A DNA stretch of 64,000 nucleotides from Inonotus obliquus. Its lineage: Eukaryota > Basidiomycota > Agaricomycetes > Hymenochaetales > Hymenochaetaceae. The notes beneath the pieces are model-generated. The model worked only from the letters and a program-made list of their open reading frames with translations, was not told the origin of the DNA and ran no database searches. The stretch is taken from positions 868,001 to 932,000 of the forward strand of contig JAJHTX010000002.1 of the NCBI GenBank assembly GCA_032164295.1. Reading direction: 5' to 3'. A program made the translations under genes and the position numbers. Position 1 is the stretch's first letter; each line of letters starts with the position of its first letter. This document shows, piece after piece, positions 47,551-59,051 of the stretch.

Positions 47551-49473
47551 ATGTCGTCCAATATTCCTGTAAGTTGCTTTCTGTCCGTCATCCACAAAGT
47601 TCAACATCGTGATCGTCTTTCGAAACTTCCGCTCTGCAGACTCTACAGGCTCGGCGGGTCACCAGAGTAACTCGCTCGACCACAGTAAAGGTCAGTGAGA
47701 ATGCGAATGCCCGCCCATCGCGAGTTACTACCCGCGTGAAGCCACCCTCGTCGTCCGCCGCTGCAAAGGGTGTAACCACCACACGGCCTTCTGTCCTGGC
47801 CGACCCTGCCGCCCAGAAGCGCAAGCGTGAAGCTCTCGGGGAGGTCACGAGAAAGTCTGTGAACGCCAGAGTAAAGAATGTACCGGTTGATACAAAAGGC
47901 AAAGGCAAGGAAACTACCAGTATTCCTGTCAAACCGCCCAAGCCTGTTTCCACATCTACAACATCGACGACGACGTCGCGAGTTCCATTACGTACTGTAA
48001 CTTCACGGACCACGAAGAGTAACAATGCGCCGGCAAAAGGACACAAGGTTGAGACGGTTGTCGTTGAGCGCCCGCGCCCTTCGACGAAAACAGTACCAGT
48101 CGTCGAGATACCAGCTCAGCCACAAACTGCACGTCGCTCGGCACGGACGACTGCATCTACGACCACCACCACTCGCAGAACTATTCATAAGAGAGCTCCT
48201 GTTGCGCGCGCGGAGCCGGATGTCCATGAAGAACCAGCCTCGAAACGTAGGAAAACGTCTTCGGAACTAGGGGATGAAATTATTGATGTCGGGGATCGGG
48301 CACTTCTTGAGAATATTGTCGAGGAATCAGAGCCAGTACTTCCCGAGGAAGAAGACGTCGCTCCTGAGCCTACTCAAGAGAAGGTGGTCGAATCTTGGGA
48401 CGACTTGGACCGCGACGATGGGGAAGATCCTATGATGGTCAGCGAGTACGCTGCCGAAATCTTTAGTTATTTCAAGTTCCTTGAGGTGCACTGTTTTTCC
48501 TGCGCTTTGGATGGCCGTACTGATCCTTTGTTTCTAGCAAGTAACCATGCCCAATCCCAATTACATGGATAACCAGAAAGAGCTTGCCTGGAAGATGCGG
48601 GGCATCCTGGTGGATTGGCTCATACAAGTGCACACTCGTTTTAGGCTGCTGCCAGAAACGCTTTTCCTTTGCGTGAATCTCATTGATCGCTTCCTCTCGG
48701 CACGCGTCGTATCACTTGCAAAACTCCAACTGGTCGGGGTCACGTGCATGTTCATTTCTGCGAAAGTCGAGGAAACAATCGCGCCATCCGTCACGAATTT
48801 CATCTATTGTACGGATTCATCGTACTCGGAACAAGAAATTCTCCAGGCCGAGAAGTACATCCTTAAGACACTCGACTGGAACTTGAGCTACCCTTCTCCC
48901 CTGAATTTCTTACGACGCATCAGCAAAGCGGACGAATACAACGTCCAAACACGGACACTTGGGAAATATTTTATTGAAATTGGGTGTCTTGAATGGCGCT
49001 TGATAGCAGCACCGCCGTCCTTACTCGCTGCTGCTGCTATGTGGCTTGCACGTCTCGTTCTTGACTGTCCAGACTGGGTTTGTGACATTCAGTGCTTCTA
49101 GGGCGAGTTTCAATTGACTTGTATTAATCAGACTCCAAATCTTCGACACTTTTCGACGTATCCTGAAGAGGCATTGATTCCTACAGCGAATCTTATGCTG
49201 AACTATATACTAAAACCAATAGCACACGAGTCATTCTTCAAGAAGTACGCGTCGAAACGATTCATGAAGGTGTGTTCTGTCCCATTTATTCCTTATTCAC
49301 TGTCTAATATATTGGCTACGTAGGCGAGCGTATTTGTGCGCGAATGGGCTCTTGAGCGGTGGGAAGAACGTATACTGGTGGATCTCGAGGCTGATCTGCC
49401 CCGACTCAAGGCGGCAGCGCGGCGGCATGCCCTGGAACTTGCAGCATTACAAGAGGAAGAGCGAGTCGTATAA
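47551..49473 (+). CDS. G2/mitotic B-type cyclin
   Basis: Regulatory partner of the cyclin-dependent kinase Cdk1 for mitotic entry. Exons 47551-47568, 47640-48485, 48538-49077, 49132-49269 and 49324-49473 give 563 residues. The N-terminal 250 residues are low-complexity and basic, with many Thr/Arg/Pro. The first ARRVTRVTR and the later RVPLRTVTS might act as destruction-box-like elements, but no perfect RxxLxxxxN was seen. The cyclin box begins near residue 270 with SEYAAEIFSYF and continues MRGILVDWLIQVHTRFRL, LFLCVNLIDRFLSA, LQLVGVTCMFISAKVEE and EILQAEKYILKTLDWNL. The C-terminal box has YPEEALIPTANLMLNYIL. The first exon encodes only six residues (MSSNIP). Confidence 0.93.
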
Positions 49474-50691
49474 TGGCTTACGATATTATAGGAAGACTTT
49501 TTCGATATTCTATCCTTGCCTTCGCCGTATTCCTCACGTCCATTTCCTGTGGAACCCCTTCGATCTTCTCCACCTCGTTGTTCATCTCCCTACGGCCCGC
49601 TCTTTTGAGCGTGCTCAATTCGAATTGCAATGCATCATATCGCTGTACATCATCGCAAACAGATCAATAATCTATAGCATTGTTTCCATGCGGAAATCAA
49701 ATGACATTCTCGGGACTCATGTAGTCCCTGTACATTTCTCGTCGTTATGTTTCTTTCTCATAGCCGATTTGTTATATTGCGTTTCACATTTCGCGTTTTT
49801 CTAACATTATACATATTTGCATATGGCTTCAACCGCGTTCTTAGAGTTAGGCACATATTTCTGCTAAAAACATGTACTTGAATGCATCTGCAACTTCAGT
49901 TCAGGTGGCAAGGGCGGTTAAGTTTTGGATTGGTCTCTTGTATGCTGAGAGAACAGGCGTTGCACGTTTTTCTGACGACCCTGGAGGGAAGACCAAGTTC
50001 CCGGCTTCTGAGCTGCCTTGCGTATGAACCAAAGACGGGGGATGTTTCGGAATTTGTCAGCTTCGTTGATCCATCCAGCATTGCATATTGCGATTTTTTA
50101 ACCTGAATTTGAATCCCTCAGACGCTCAATTTCACCGTGGTATTTATTGTGGTCGGCAGTACTTGGGCATGATGAATTGTGATCATCTAGTCTAGGAGGA
50201 CAAATAAATCGGATCGAGATGGGGTCCGATTGGACCGCACGCAACCTTTTAAGACCGTTCCAGAAAAGAGGGCACAGGCAGGGACGGATAGTTCTAGCGG
50301 AAGTAGTTATGCAGGAGTCTGGGCAAGGTTACCTTTTCTGACGTCCAAAGTGCCGTTACTGCGTATTTGCCGCCGTTGTAGTTACTTTTCTGTACGATGA
50401 AAAATGATAAATATGGACGAGAAATGAACGTCGATCGTTTGTAAGCCAAGGATAAGGTTTGAACAATAGAGTCACGGGGACTATAATTAAATTGATCTTG
50501 TGCGTAGTGTACTCGGAGGTGCTTTTGTCCCACGAGGGTATTAAGTAAACGGGTCTTGAATACCCCTGTAATGTACTGTCCTCCCGTTTCTCTCGTCAGT
50601 TCGCCGTGAGAGTGGCATCAGTTTCTTCGATTTCTCCCGTCGCCACCATCACGCTCTTTCAATCCCTTATAAGGTCTAACAATCAATCCTC
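49474..50691. other. Intergenic and FMO1 promoter region
   Basis: A 156-codon frame at 49334-49804 (+) overlaps the last cyclin exon in another frame and is a shadow. The final stretch before 50692 is CT-rich, with a TTATAAGG near 50667 that could serve as a TATA element. Confidence 0.4.
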
Positions 50692-52676
50692 ATGGCTCCT
50701 TTCATAAACCGTCCTCGCCCGCGTGTGCCCACGATGCCTTTCCCGTCTTCTCCTGTATGTGAAGACTTGTTTCACCGCAGGGCACACGTCTCCCTCAAAA
50801 TAGTCGTCGTTGGCGGCAGTATAGCTGGATTAGCAACAGCCTATAACCTCAAACAGGCTGGCCATGATGTTCGTGTGCTGGAAAAGTCGGATGGTAAACT
50901 CAAGGTGAGCGTCAAAGTTCATCCATCCTGCCACCTTTGCCATCTTGGTCTAACATAGTACTCCAGTTCAGCGCTGGTGTTCGTGTGCCCCCGAATATGG
51001 CAAAACTCCTGCTGCATTGGGGGATTGGCGATAAACTGCGCGAAAAGTCCATAATTTGTCCTAGAATTGACTTTATGGATGGTGTGTCATTTCACTTGCT
51101 TGCACCTATACTTGTCTTTACTTATAATTGGGATATAGACGTGACCGGGGAATTCCTCAGTATGATTGTGTACCACAAGGAACTCATGAAGGAGCTACAA
51201 GCTGATGTGTACAACTTACCAGTACGTTTCCCCACGGTTGGTGCTTCAATTGTTCTAACATAGACCTTCTTGAACTCAAACAGTACTCCGATCTGTTTGA
51301 GATGATCCGTGATCTGACACTCCGCTCCGGTGTGAAAATCGACTATAATGCCACCGTTGTAGATGTAGATGTCAATGCCCCATCCTTGTTGCTGAAGAGC
51401 GGGGAAACAATCAACGCAGACATGATCGTTGGTGCCGATGGGGCTTATAGCCTCGTACGAGAGCGACTACTTGGTTATAAGGAGAAACGCGAGATTGGAC
51501 CCCACAGCGCGTACTTGTGAGTGCCCGAGCTTTTATTGATGAGAGTTCTGCTGATCCACCATTCTTCTCTACTAAAGCTATACGATTCCTGCAAGCGAAA
51601 TGCAAAAAGACCCTTTGCTCGCGCCTCTCATAAAGGACGGGACGGTAAGCCATGGTTCCATATTCTTAATCAACGCACAAGAACTCATGTCAATCTCTAG
51701 TGGAAAATGTGGACGGGCGACATGCGGTGTATTCTCTCCTATCTAGCAGTGAGTTTTCTCACTCCTATGCTTATCCATTTGTTGTTTAAAAGTTGTTCTT
51801 TGCTTTGTTTTAGTCACCGGAGCAATATGCAATGTGTGTTATCCCACCTACGCCAAGTACAAGACCTGGGTGGTCAGAAACTGTTCCGATCCCTCAGTCG
51901 AAGTACTCTGATGCTGATGAAAGGTTGGTGTGATTGCCCATAAACAAGCCGTAGACACTAATTGATTTCGCCGTAGATTGAAACGTCTCTTGTCACTTGC
52001 TGACCGAGCGATTGAGTCGCACTATTATGTACAAGACTCCCTCGAAAGCTGGTATCAAGACGAAGGAAAAGTAGTTCTTGTCGGGAACGCGGTCCATGTC
52101 ACGAGTGTAAGTCTGCCCAGCAGTATTGAAACAGAACGTATTGATTTTAATGCTACACCTCAGCCAGAGTCCTTCAACCAGACCGCATTAGCAGTAGAGG
52201 ACGGCGCTGTTCTAGGCAGTCTTCTCTCTCGACTTCACACTAATAACCCAGATGAAATTGTCCGCCTTCTTGCCGCATACCAAGAAGTCCGACAAGATCG
52301 TTGTACTGGAATTACTGCCACCGACGTGGAACTTCTGAGATTTTCTTGTCTCCCACCCGGCCCGGCTAGAGACCAGCGTAACGCCGGCTTCAGGGCTCTC
52401 GCTCAGAGTCAAGCACTGGACTGGGAAGACGTTGGCGAGGATGTATTACGTAAAGGTTGGGAAGAGTTCCGAAGCACTTTCGGGTACGAAGCGTACGATG
52501 CGGCTGACGATTGGTGGGTCGACTGGGGCATTGTGGTGCAACGAATTTCTGCTGGTGTCGAGGACGAAGATAGAAGTGAAAACGGTTTCTCATCAGCAGG
52601 TATCCGCGCCTCCCTCTTAAACGGACTCCAGACACAGACTGTCATCAGTACCGTGGAGAACACAGGGGTCGACTGA
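50692..52676 (+). CDS. FAD-dependent monooxygenase (salicylate-hydroxylase-like), FMO1
   Basis: Group A flavoprotein monooxygenase, which hydroxylates or epoxidises organic substrates with NAD(P)H and O2; substrate unknown. Nine exons (50692-50904, 50967-51081, 51139-51221, 51284-51516, 51578-51644, 51701-51748, 51814-51923, 51977-52106, 52164-52676) give 503 residues. The N-terminal FAD dinucleotide motif is VVVGGSIAGLATAYNL with LEKSD downstream. The second FAD motif is MIVGADGAYSLVRERL (the family GADG). The third, normally GDAAHPM-like, is degenerate here: LVGNAVHVTS. After it comes ALAVEDGAVLGSLLSRL. The C-terminus shares AYDAADDWWVDWG with the paralogue at 62924-64000. The Asp missing from the GD motif may weaken FAD binding or indicate divergence. 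Confidence 0.85.
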
Positions 52677-53288
52677 TGCGCGTTCGCTACCACCAGCCTA
52701 AGCGTTGATCTTGCTTATCGCTATCTTTTCTTGGATAAACCAGGTGCTTTCTTAAAACTCTGCATAGTTCTCATTCATCCACAGTCTCCGTCGAAATCTA
52801 ACACATACCTTGTATTATATCTGACTTCTTCTCATGCGTGTCACGCATTTTCATGATTTGCTACGCTTTAGGTTTAGGACGACATCACGCTTGCAGATTA
52901 TTTTTCTTCGTCTGATTTACATCATTGAACCCTTCCCGAGTAGACACGTTTTTCGACGAATTAGTTGTACATTCATGCACCTGATATCAGGTGAAGCTGC
53001 AATAGATCCATTTGTGTTTTTCCGTGCTGAAGAAGATCGAGTCTGATGTTTAGTTCAGCATGCAGTGGAAGCTGTGCACTGGCATAAGCATAGAATTGGT
53101 AGACAGTAAACTCAGTGCTCAATAAGCATATAGTATAGCGTTTGTCGGGGAAACAATGCTGCCACTAGCATAACACCATATTGTCCACCCGACTCCGAAA
53201 CTCCCTGACCCTGTGGAAACCCGCGGGAAGTTTGTACATAATCTTTCAAATATAGTAAGTTTGATGAATTCGTAAGCTATCCATACAT
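52677..53288. other. Intergenic, no supported gene
   Basis: 3' flank of FMO1, AT-rich. No coding signal was noticed. Confidence 0.4.
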
Positions 53289-53953
53289 CTACAGTAATTC
53301 ACCATTCCTTTGAACACCAATTACTTTTTCATTAGCACGACCTCTCCCCCTCAATTATTTGCACATTTTATTTCATGTATCAAAATGGCACACTGAAACA
53401 TACTTGAGTGAATTTTTTCAGTGTCTGGAATGGAATGGTTAGATTAATACAAAGAAAAGAAAAACGGAGGGATTTTGGACGAAAAACCACTCCTTTGAAC
53501 ACCCCGTCGCCTAATCAATTTGTTACCCCTGTCTCGGTAAGTAACACTTTACGTCATCTAATTTTCTTACTTATCACAAGAAACTATGACTTGTGACGAT
53601 TGCCTCCTACATAGAAATCACAATTCTTGTCCAAATTGCCTCGGAGAACACGGAATATGCGCATGAGACACTGGAGAATATGATTAATAGCCCAGATTTC
53701 CCCAAACTCTAAATATTATTATGTGAGGGAATTTGGATGGAGAAATATGGTCAGAAATTGCTCTGATTTCTGCAATGTCGATTTTTTTGACATTTAACTG
53801 CTGAGCCAAATTCTACAAACCTTTATATGAGGGTGAATCAGATATGTTGGAGTATGCTGTAATTTTTTCAGGCGAGAAGATGGAGAATTGCGGGAGAAAA
53901 TGCCAGGTGTTCAAAGGAGTGGTGGTGTTCAAAGGAACGGTGAATTACTGTAG
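53289..53953. mobile_element. Mariner-like miniature inverted-repeat element
   Basis: The ends are inverted repeats of about 30 bp. The left begins CTACAGTAATTCACCATTCC and the right, read inverted, CTACAGTAATTCACCGTTCC; both continue TTTGAACACC. A TA next to a CAGT terminus on both sides fits Tc1/mariner target-site duplication. The word CCTTTGAACACC also recurs inside, direct near 53492 and inverted near 53909, like subterminal transposase-binding sites. The 665-bp interior lacks a transposase frame, so it is non-autonomous. Confidence 0.85.
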
Positions 53954-54741
53954 TCCGAAAAAGAATAGTCTTCCTCAGTCGTTTATGAACAGTACTAATA
54001 CGGTATGATTACAGAGGCAAAGACTTGACTGGGACTGATTATCTTTCATTAGAAAACTGGACAGATTAGTTGTAATCATATACATCCTCTACAAATCCTC
54101 AAATATGTATTGTCCAAGTCCACTTTCTTAGACTTGTCTGGCCTTCGTTCCGTTCCTTCCCTTCTCCAATCCCCTTTTGACATCCATTGTCCTTCCAGAC
54201 ATTACGAAGGAAATGCGCAATAGAAACGCTCCTGAACTTATTCAAAGTATGTCAATATATCTAAGAGTAATCTACTGTATTCCCTCGTGTTATTCAAAGA
54301 AGTCTTGATAAGTTCGGTTTTTTTTGTTTTTTTTTAAATGTATTTATTACGCGCGTCAGTAATTCTAGTTACAAGTGCGCGGCAGACTAAATCTACGTGG
54401 TGGCGGGGACTCTAAGAGTGGTGAGGTAAGAAATGCAGGGAGGGGGATAGTAGTATGGTGCTCTAAAGAAAGGACTAAAGGGCGCGACGCTGGGGAGGTA
54501 GGGGAATTAGAAGGGGTAACAGAAACGTATTTAGAAACTTTTATATAATATAGACTTAAGTAAGCCTAATAAAGATATGTACGAAAAATGCCCGTTTTGG
54601 TCATGTTTGTTTAGGGCCGGTCATAATCATATAAACATTCGACTAAGAAGAAAATAAGGAGAGAAAGGAAACAGGTAAGATAGGTGTGTGGGAGGGAGTA
54701 GTATTAACGGGGGGAGAGGAACATAACCGAGTCATAAACAA

Positions 54742-55125
54742 TTAAGAATCTGACCTTGTGAGTTGCCTTGCCCATTCCAGAGGCGTCTCCGCCTCTGGTC
54801 CCAGTTCCTCTTGTGCGTAGTTGCGTGCGATCCCCATGTCAATGTAGTCGTCGCGCGTGTCCAGGCCTTCTTCTTCCATTCGCGCGTACGCCGAAGCTAT
54901 AGCCTCGGCGGATGCTTGATCTGTGATGAAGAAAGGTGTGGTTTCCTTTAGCCAGTCCGCAAGGGGTCCGAGGTTTCTATCCTCGGCCCATTCGGTGTAG
55001 TGTGTAGGTGGGCGCGTGGAGGCCGGCCAGTTTAGCGTCCTAGCCAGGACCTTTGATAAGTTCGTTGCATTCTGTAGTGCAATAGTCGAGTAGTATAGAA
55101 GCGTACTTTGATTGTCTCTTTCGCC
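54742..55125 (-). pseudogene. Uninterrupted coding remnant, possibly mobile-element derived
   Basis: Reading right to left from an AG acceptor at 55126, 127 codons stay open to a TAA at 54742-54744, without an upstream ATG. The sequence is protein-like: ALQNATNLSKVLARTLNWPA, then HYTEWAEDRNLGPLADWLKE, ITDQASAEAIASAYARMEEE, GLDTRDDYIDMGIARNYAQE and TPLEWARQLTRSDS. I do not recognise the family with certainty. It lies in a gene-poor tract with a T-run near 54320 and no neighbouring exons that I could join, so it is more likely a fragment than a functional gene. Confidence 0.5.
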
Positions 55126-56692
55126 CTATACACATGATTTTCACTATTTTCAAAGGCGCCCGTCCAAAATCTGGACAAAAAGGGGCCTATGACCACCCGG
55201 GCTCGTGATTTTCCGGATTAAATGGGCGCGAAGCGCCCCGAAAATCCGCATAAGAATTTTCAGATCCTGAGGCCTCGAAAGGCTCGTGCCCTACCACTAT
55301 GGGCTTTGCTGATCTGCAGGTTCTACTGCAGGGTAGCGCTGGCATTGAGCCCGCCTTATGAGCTACTTACGATCAAGGCACTGAGTCGATGGAGCTCGAG
55401 ATGTATTGCAAGCAATTCTATACACATCCAAGACAAGCAGAGCTCAAGGTTCCTCCTGAGAAGACATCGCAGCCCCATCTACACCAGCACCCTTCAAGTT
55501 GGGCGGTGCAGTAGAAGTCAACGACCCTTTATGAAGAAGAGTAGATAGACTCACTCAAAATCACCGACCCTGGTCTTCTTCAACTGCTGAATGGGCACCG
55601 TGACAGCAATTCAGTAACATGTACCACAAATCAACAATCTCTGATGCACGTTTCAATATCTATAAGCTTTGCCTCACATCTCGGCATGGTAAGGGCGGTG
55701 AGGTGGGGAAAAAGAGGGGGGGTGGAAAATATGGCGAAGGGCGGCACTTGTGAGTTCGGGGGGAAATTGAAGTCATGAATGGGATCAACTTACAAATATT
55801 TACTTAGTGTACCTCTTGGAGAATCTATCGTGATGATTTGTGAGCTATCAACAGAGCACGGATGGTGAAGCGTAGCTTGCGGCGTCCCGCCCTAAACAAT
55901 TCGAGTTTTCAAAGTTTCCACCGAGACCACCGAACTCCGGATGAAATTTCCTCATGTCCGGCGAACCAATGGCTTCCCAGGGATATACTAGCGGCTTTAT
56001 CAGGATGTTCTTGCACTTCTGCGAGAGGGCGAGAGGGTAAATTGTTTGGAAGTGGATTAGCTTGATCAAAAAGTCGTCCATACAGCTGCTCAGCGCTGTC
56101 TTCTGATTCAGGGACAAAATCGTGCATCGTTACATCTGTAGATCATGATAAGAAAAGAGTCGGAGGGCGGAGGACAAAATATTTTGCCTCCGAGCAATTT
56201 GCATCCGAGTCCGCCTTGCCTTTCTCGACCGGCGCCATGCGTAGATTCGGATTGGCAAATGGTGTATCGGTTCACTCTTCAGACACGTCATTTGGAGACA
56301 GATGGCCTTGAAAGCGTTTTTGTTTCGAGGAATTTGACGTACACGCTTGAGTATCTTCATGAATTCAGCTTTCAGACATGAATGTCTCGACACGTGACGC
56401 TTCTATTCAACAAAATTATGTAAGGTTATGCTTGACCACATTCCGAAGTGACCGGACCTCCGCACTTGCCCCCTTGGGAGAAGAAAGTCGCTTTTCTCTA
56501 TCTTCTTGAACTCCTGCTACGTCCTCACAGGTGAACATGTCAGTGTAAAGATAGCAGCTCTACCACGGCAGCTTCATGTGATGATCTGATGAAGACAAAC
56601 AATTTCAAATGGCGAGCTAGAGTGGTTCATTGTCGCCAGTATGGGCGGACGAAGGTATTTGTTAACGGGTTTCTATCCTCGTCTTCGACGCA
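55126..56692. other. Gene-poor stretch, no supported gene
   Basis: Frames at 55222-55548 (+), 55848-56117 (-) and 56130-56393 (-) are open but match no family and have no splice partners. Near 55170-55250, a run of AAAATC and GATTTT words gives local inverted matches. Confidence 0.35.
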
Positions 56693-57360
56693 ATGAGTTC
56701 GAAGTGCGAAGGCTGGCGTCGGACCTTTTACTATTATATTGCTAAGGCCAGGATCCTTCGGGACTTCGGACCAGCCGGGCAAACTTTCCCGCAATATCAA
56801 TAGTAAGATTCGTATGTTTCCATGAATATTTTCTTCGTATGTCCGTAAGGATCAAACCTGATAACACACATTCGACACAGGTTATGATGTACCAAGCAAC
56901 TTGGAGGCTTTACTGATCTTCATCAGTATAGCATTTTAGAGCAATTTCTGAGCGAAGTTTACCATGAGGCCTTTGGAGTACCTCCTGATCCTTGGCTCCC
57001 TAAGCGGCAATACGTTTGTGGCGTCCAGTCTATCGTCCTGATCAAAAATCTACTGGGTCCGTCCTCCCCTCATCCGAGTCGGCTGGACGGGACTTTCCGG
57101 TGAGTAGTCGCGGGAAGGTCTTAGACGACTTATCAACTCATTACAAGTCGCCCGCTGAGAAGGTCACACCGTCAATATGAACTAATGGCTCGTTGGAACC
57201 CGGGCGCTAAAGTATTCACGCGCTATGCTTGAATGTGGCCACGTTGTTTCGGAGATGCTGATTTTCCGACTAAAAAGCTGCTATGGACAAACGCGTCAAC
57301 TGCTATACAGGCCGTCTGGTTTCTTGAGACTTGAGTACGTCCTTCTATCTACTAACATAA
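56693..57360 (+). pseudogene. Decayed protein-coding gene, unknown
   Basis: Four protein-like segments follow one another in different frames. MSSKCEGWRRTFYYYIAKAR at 56693 continues RILRDFGPAGQTFPQYQ. ILEQFLSEVYHEAFGVPPDP lies near 56935, then RQYVCGVQSIVLIKNLLG. ARWNPGAKVFTRYA lies near 57190 and MLECGHVVSEMLIFRLKS near 57225. No GT-AG set joins them without a stop, which suggests a gene disabled by frameshifts. The family is not recognised. Confidence 0.4.
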
Positions 57361-57988
57361 CATAGAAGGAATCGAAAGGATCCATTTGAGATTAAGTCCG
57401 ATACAGTAGGAACACAAGGCAACAGCACTCGGCGGAATAGGACGAGGACCACTTTGGATCTTCCTTTCATCCTAAACAGGATTTCTACAGAGATATGATC
57501 CAGTTACAACTGACCATCCGCCTCGGACGGCGTGAGCAGGCGTGTCTGTCCCGTAAGTTCTCCCTAGGTTCTCGGCGATACGGAATAAAACTTTCGGCGG
57601 CCAATTATAAGCGACGGCACGCCGCTTGCTGGTCTCCAAGCGTTGGTCTTGATGTAAGATCAACTAGATTCGGTCTTGCGCCAATCTTTCTTAGGATCTG
57701 GACTGATGGCTCACTAAATCGTGAATGCCCCTTCTTTCCCTTTCTAGACCCTGTACGAGTTCTTGACGTACACGGTGTTTCTTTCACAGAGGCAATCATG
57801 ACGCCTGCTACTTACGGTCAGTATGGCTGCGTGGATTATGCTTGCAGGTCGTCGTGATATAAAATCAAGCCACACGAATTATTGAATCCCGGCTATAGGT
57901 AGTTCAACTTCGCCTAGGTTTTCCCCGTCCTTTCCCCCTTCCTCTGTTCTCATAGGGAGAAGAAACTGACGTACCAGAGTCTCGCGAT
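57361..57988. promoter_or_regulatory. Upstream region of the UbiA-family gene
   Basis: GATATAAAAT near 57856 is a likely TATA element about 130 bp before the ATG at 57989. A 120-codon frame at 57495-57857 is not supported by any domain. Confidence 0.4.
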
Positions 57989-59051
57989 ATGTCAGTGCTT
58001 CGCTTTTTCGTCAATCTTCCGTCCAACATCCTGTACCACTTGTGGACGTTGTTCCTGTTCACGAAGTCTGATATCAAGACAACTGTGATCCCCATTGTAA
58101 GAATGAGTATCATTTCGTGCTTTGTATTAGTGCTGATTTCTTACTTCCTTAGACTTCACTCGCAGCGGCGTCTGCTCCACTTACTGACAATTCGCATCTA
58201 CCGCATGTTGTCTTCTGGATCTGGTTTCACGTTCTACAATTCGATGTCTCCAATCAAACGTTGAAACCAGAGGAAGACGAATTCAACAAACGCGATCGTC
58301 CACTTCCTGCGAAGCGCATCACCTGGCGCAATGCCCTCATTCTTCGATGGTTGCTTGTTCCATCTTGCTGGGCACTTTCTGCTTGCTATAGTATCGAATG
58401 TGTATATGCGAGCATTGCACTTTGCATCCTTACATACGTGTATGATGAAATGGGCTATTCCGCCGGCCACTGGCTCTCGCGCAACGTCGTGAACGCATTG
58501 GGCTTCATGGCATTTGAAGTCGGAGCATGTCTTATTGCAGGTAATTCTGCTAGTTCAGCTATATCACAGATCAAATTTGGCTAACAGTGTTTATTCTTAG
58601 GATCGAATCGCCACGCTCTCGACAACATTAGCTGGCTATCTGTGTTTTGCAGTGCTGGTATTTTCGCGACAACTATTCAAGCCCAGGATTTCAAGGACAC
58701 AGAGGGTGATCGCCTTGTCGGACGCAGGACACTTCCGATTGTAGCACCGACTCTTGCGCGTCCGACCCTCTTGCTAGCCTTATTGACATGGTCCGTTGGA
58801 CTCAGTGCTCTCTGGCAGCTCAGCGTCACGGCTTCGCTTGCGTTCATTCTCCTTGCCCTCGCCGTCGGTGCCCGGTACATTGCACTAAACTCGATTAAAG
58901 CGGACCAGCGTAGCTTCTACCTTTATAATGTACGCGCAATATTTCGCCAGCTTTGGTTAACTAATCGTTTGTTCTATTTCAGGTGTGGCTCTCCGCTGCG
59001 CATGCATTACCAGCTTATTTCCGCTTTGTCGCTCAGGCACCGGTCTTCTAA
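57989..59051 (+). CDS. UbiA-superfamily membrane prenyltransferase or terpene cyclase
   Basis: An integral membrane enzyme that binds isoprenyl diphosphate through two Asp-rich motifs. Exons 57989-58096, 58153-58540, 58601-58929 and 58983-59051 give 297 residues. The first motif lies around residue 70-92: SNQTL, then EEDEFNK and RDRPLPAKRI, matching the fungal N-Q...E-D-x-x-N-K-x-x-R-P form. The second is QDFKDTEGDRLVGRRTLP around residue 192-210. Helices include ILRWLLVPSCWALSA, FMAFEVGACLIAG, TLLLALLTWSVGLSALW and SLAFILLALAVGARYI. Similar fungal proteins include aromatic prenyltransferases and UbiA-type sesquiterpene cyclases (for example the fumagillin cyclase). The sequence alone does not choose between them. 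It lies next to a P450 and FAD monooxygenases, which favours specialised metabolism. Confidence 0.85.

Noticed and set aside
47588..48046. 152-codon minus-strand frame
   Set aside because: Shadow of the low-complexity basic N-terminus of cyclin B.
49334..49804. 156-codon plus-strand frame
   Set aside because: Overlaps the final cyclin exon in a different frame, and its remainder has no domain.
54319..54340. T-run as a possible poly-A tail of a LINE
   Set aside because: No reverse-transcriptase or endonuclease coding was found on the adjoining minus strand and no target-site duplication could be identified.
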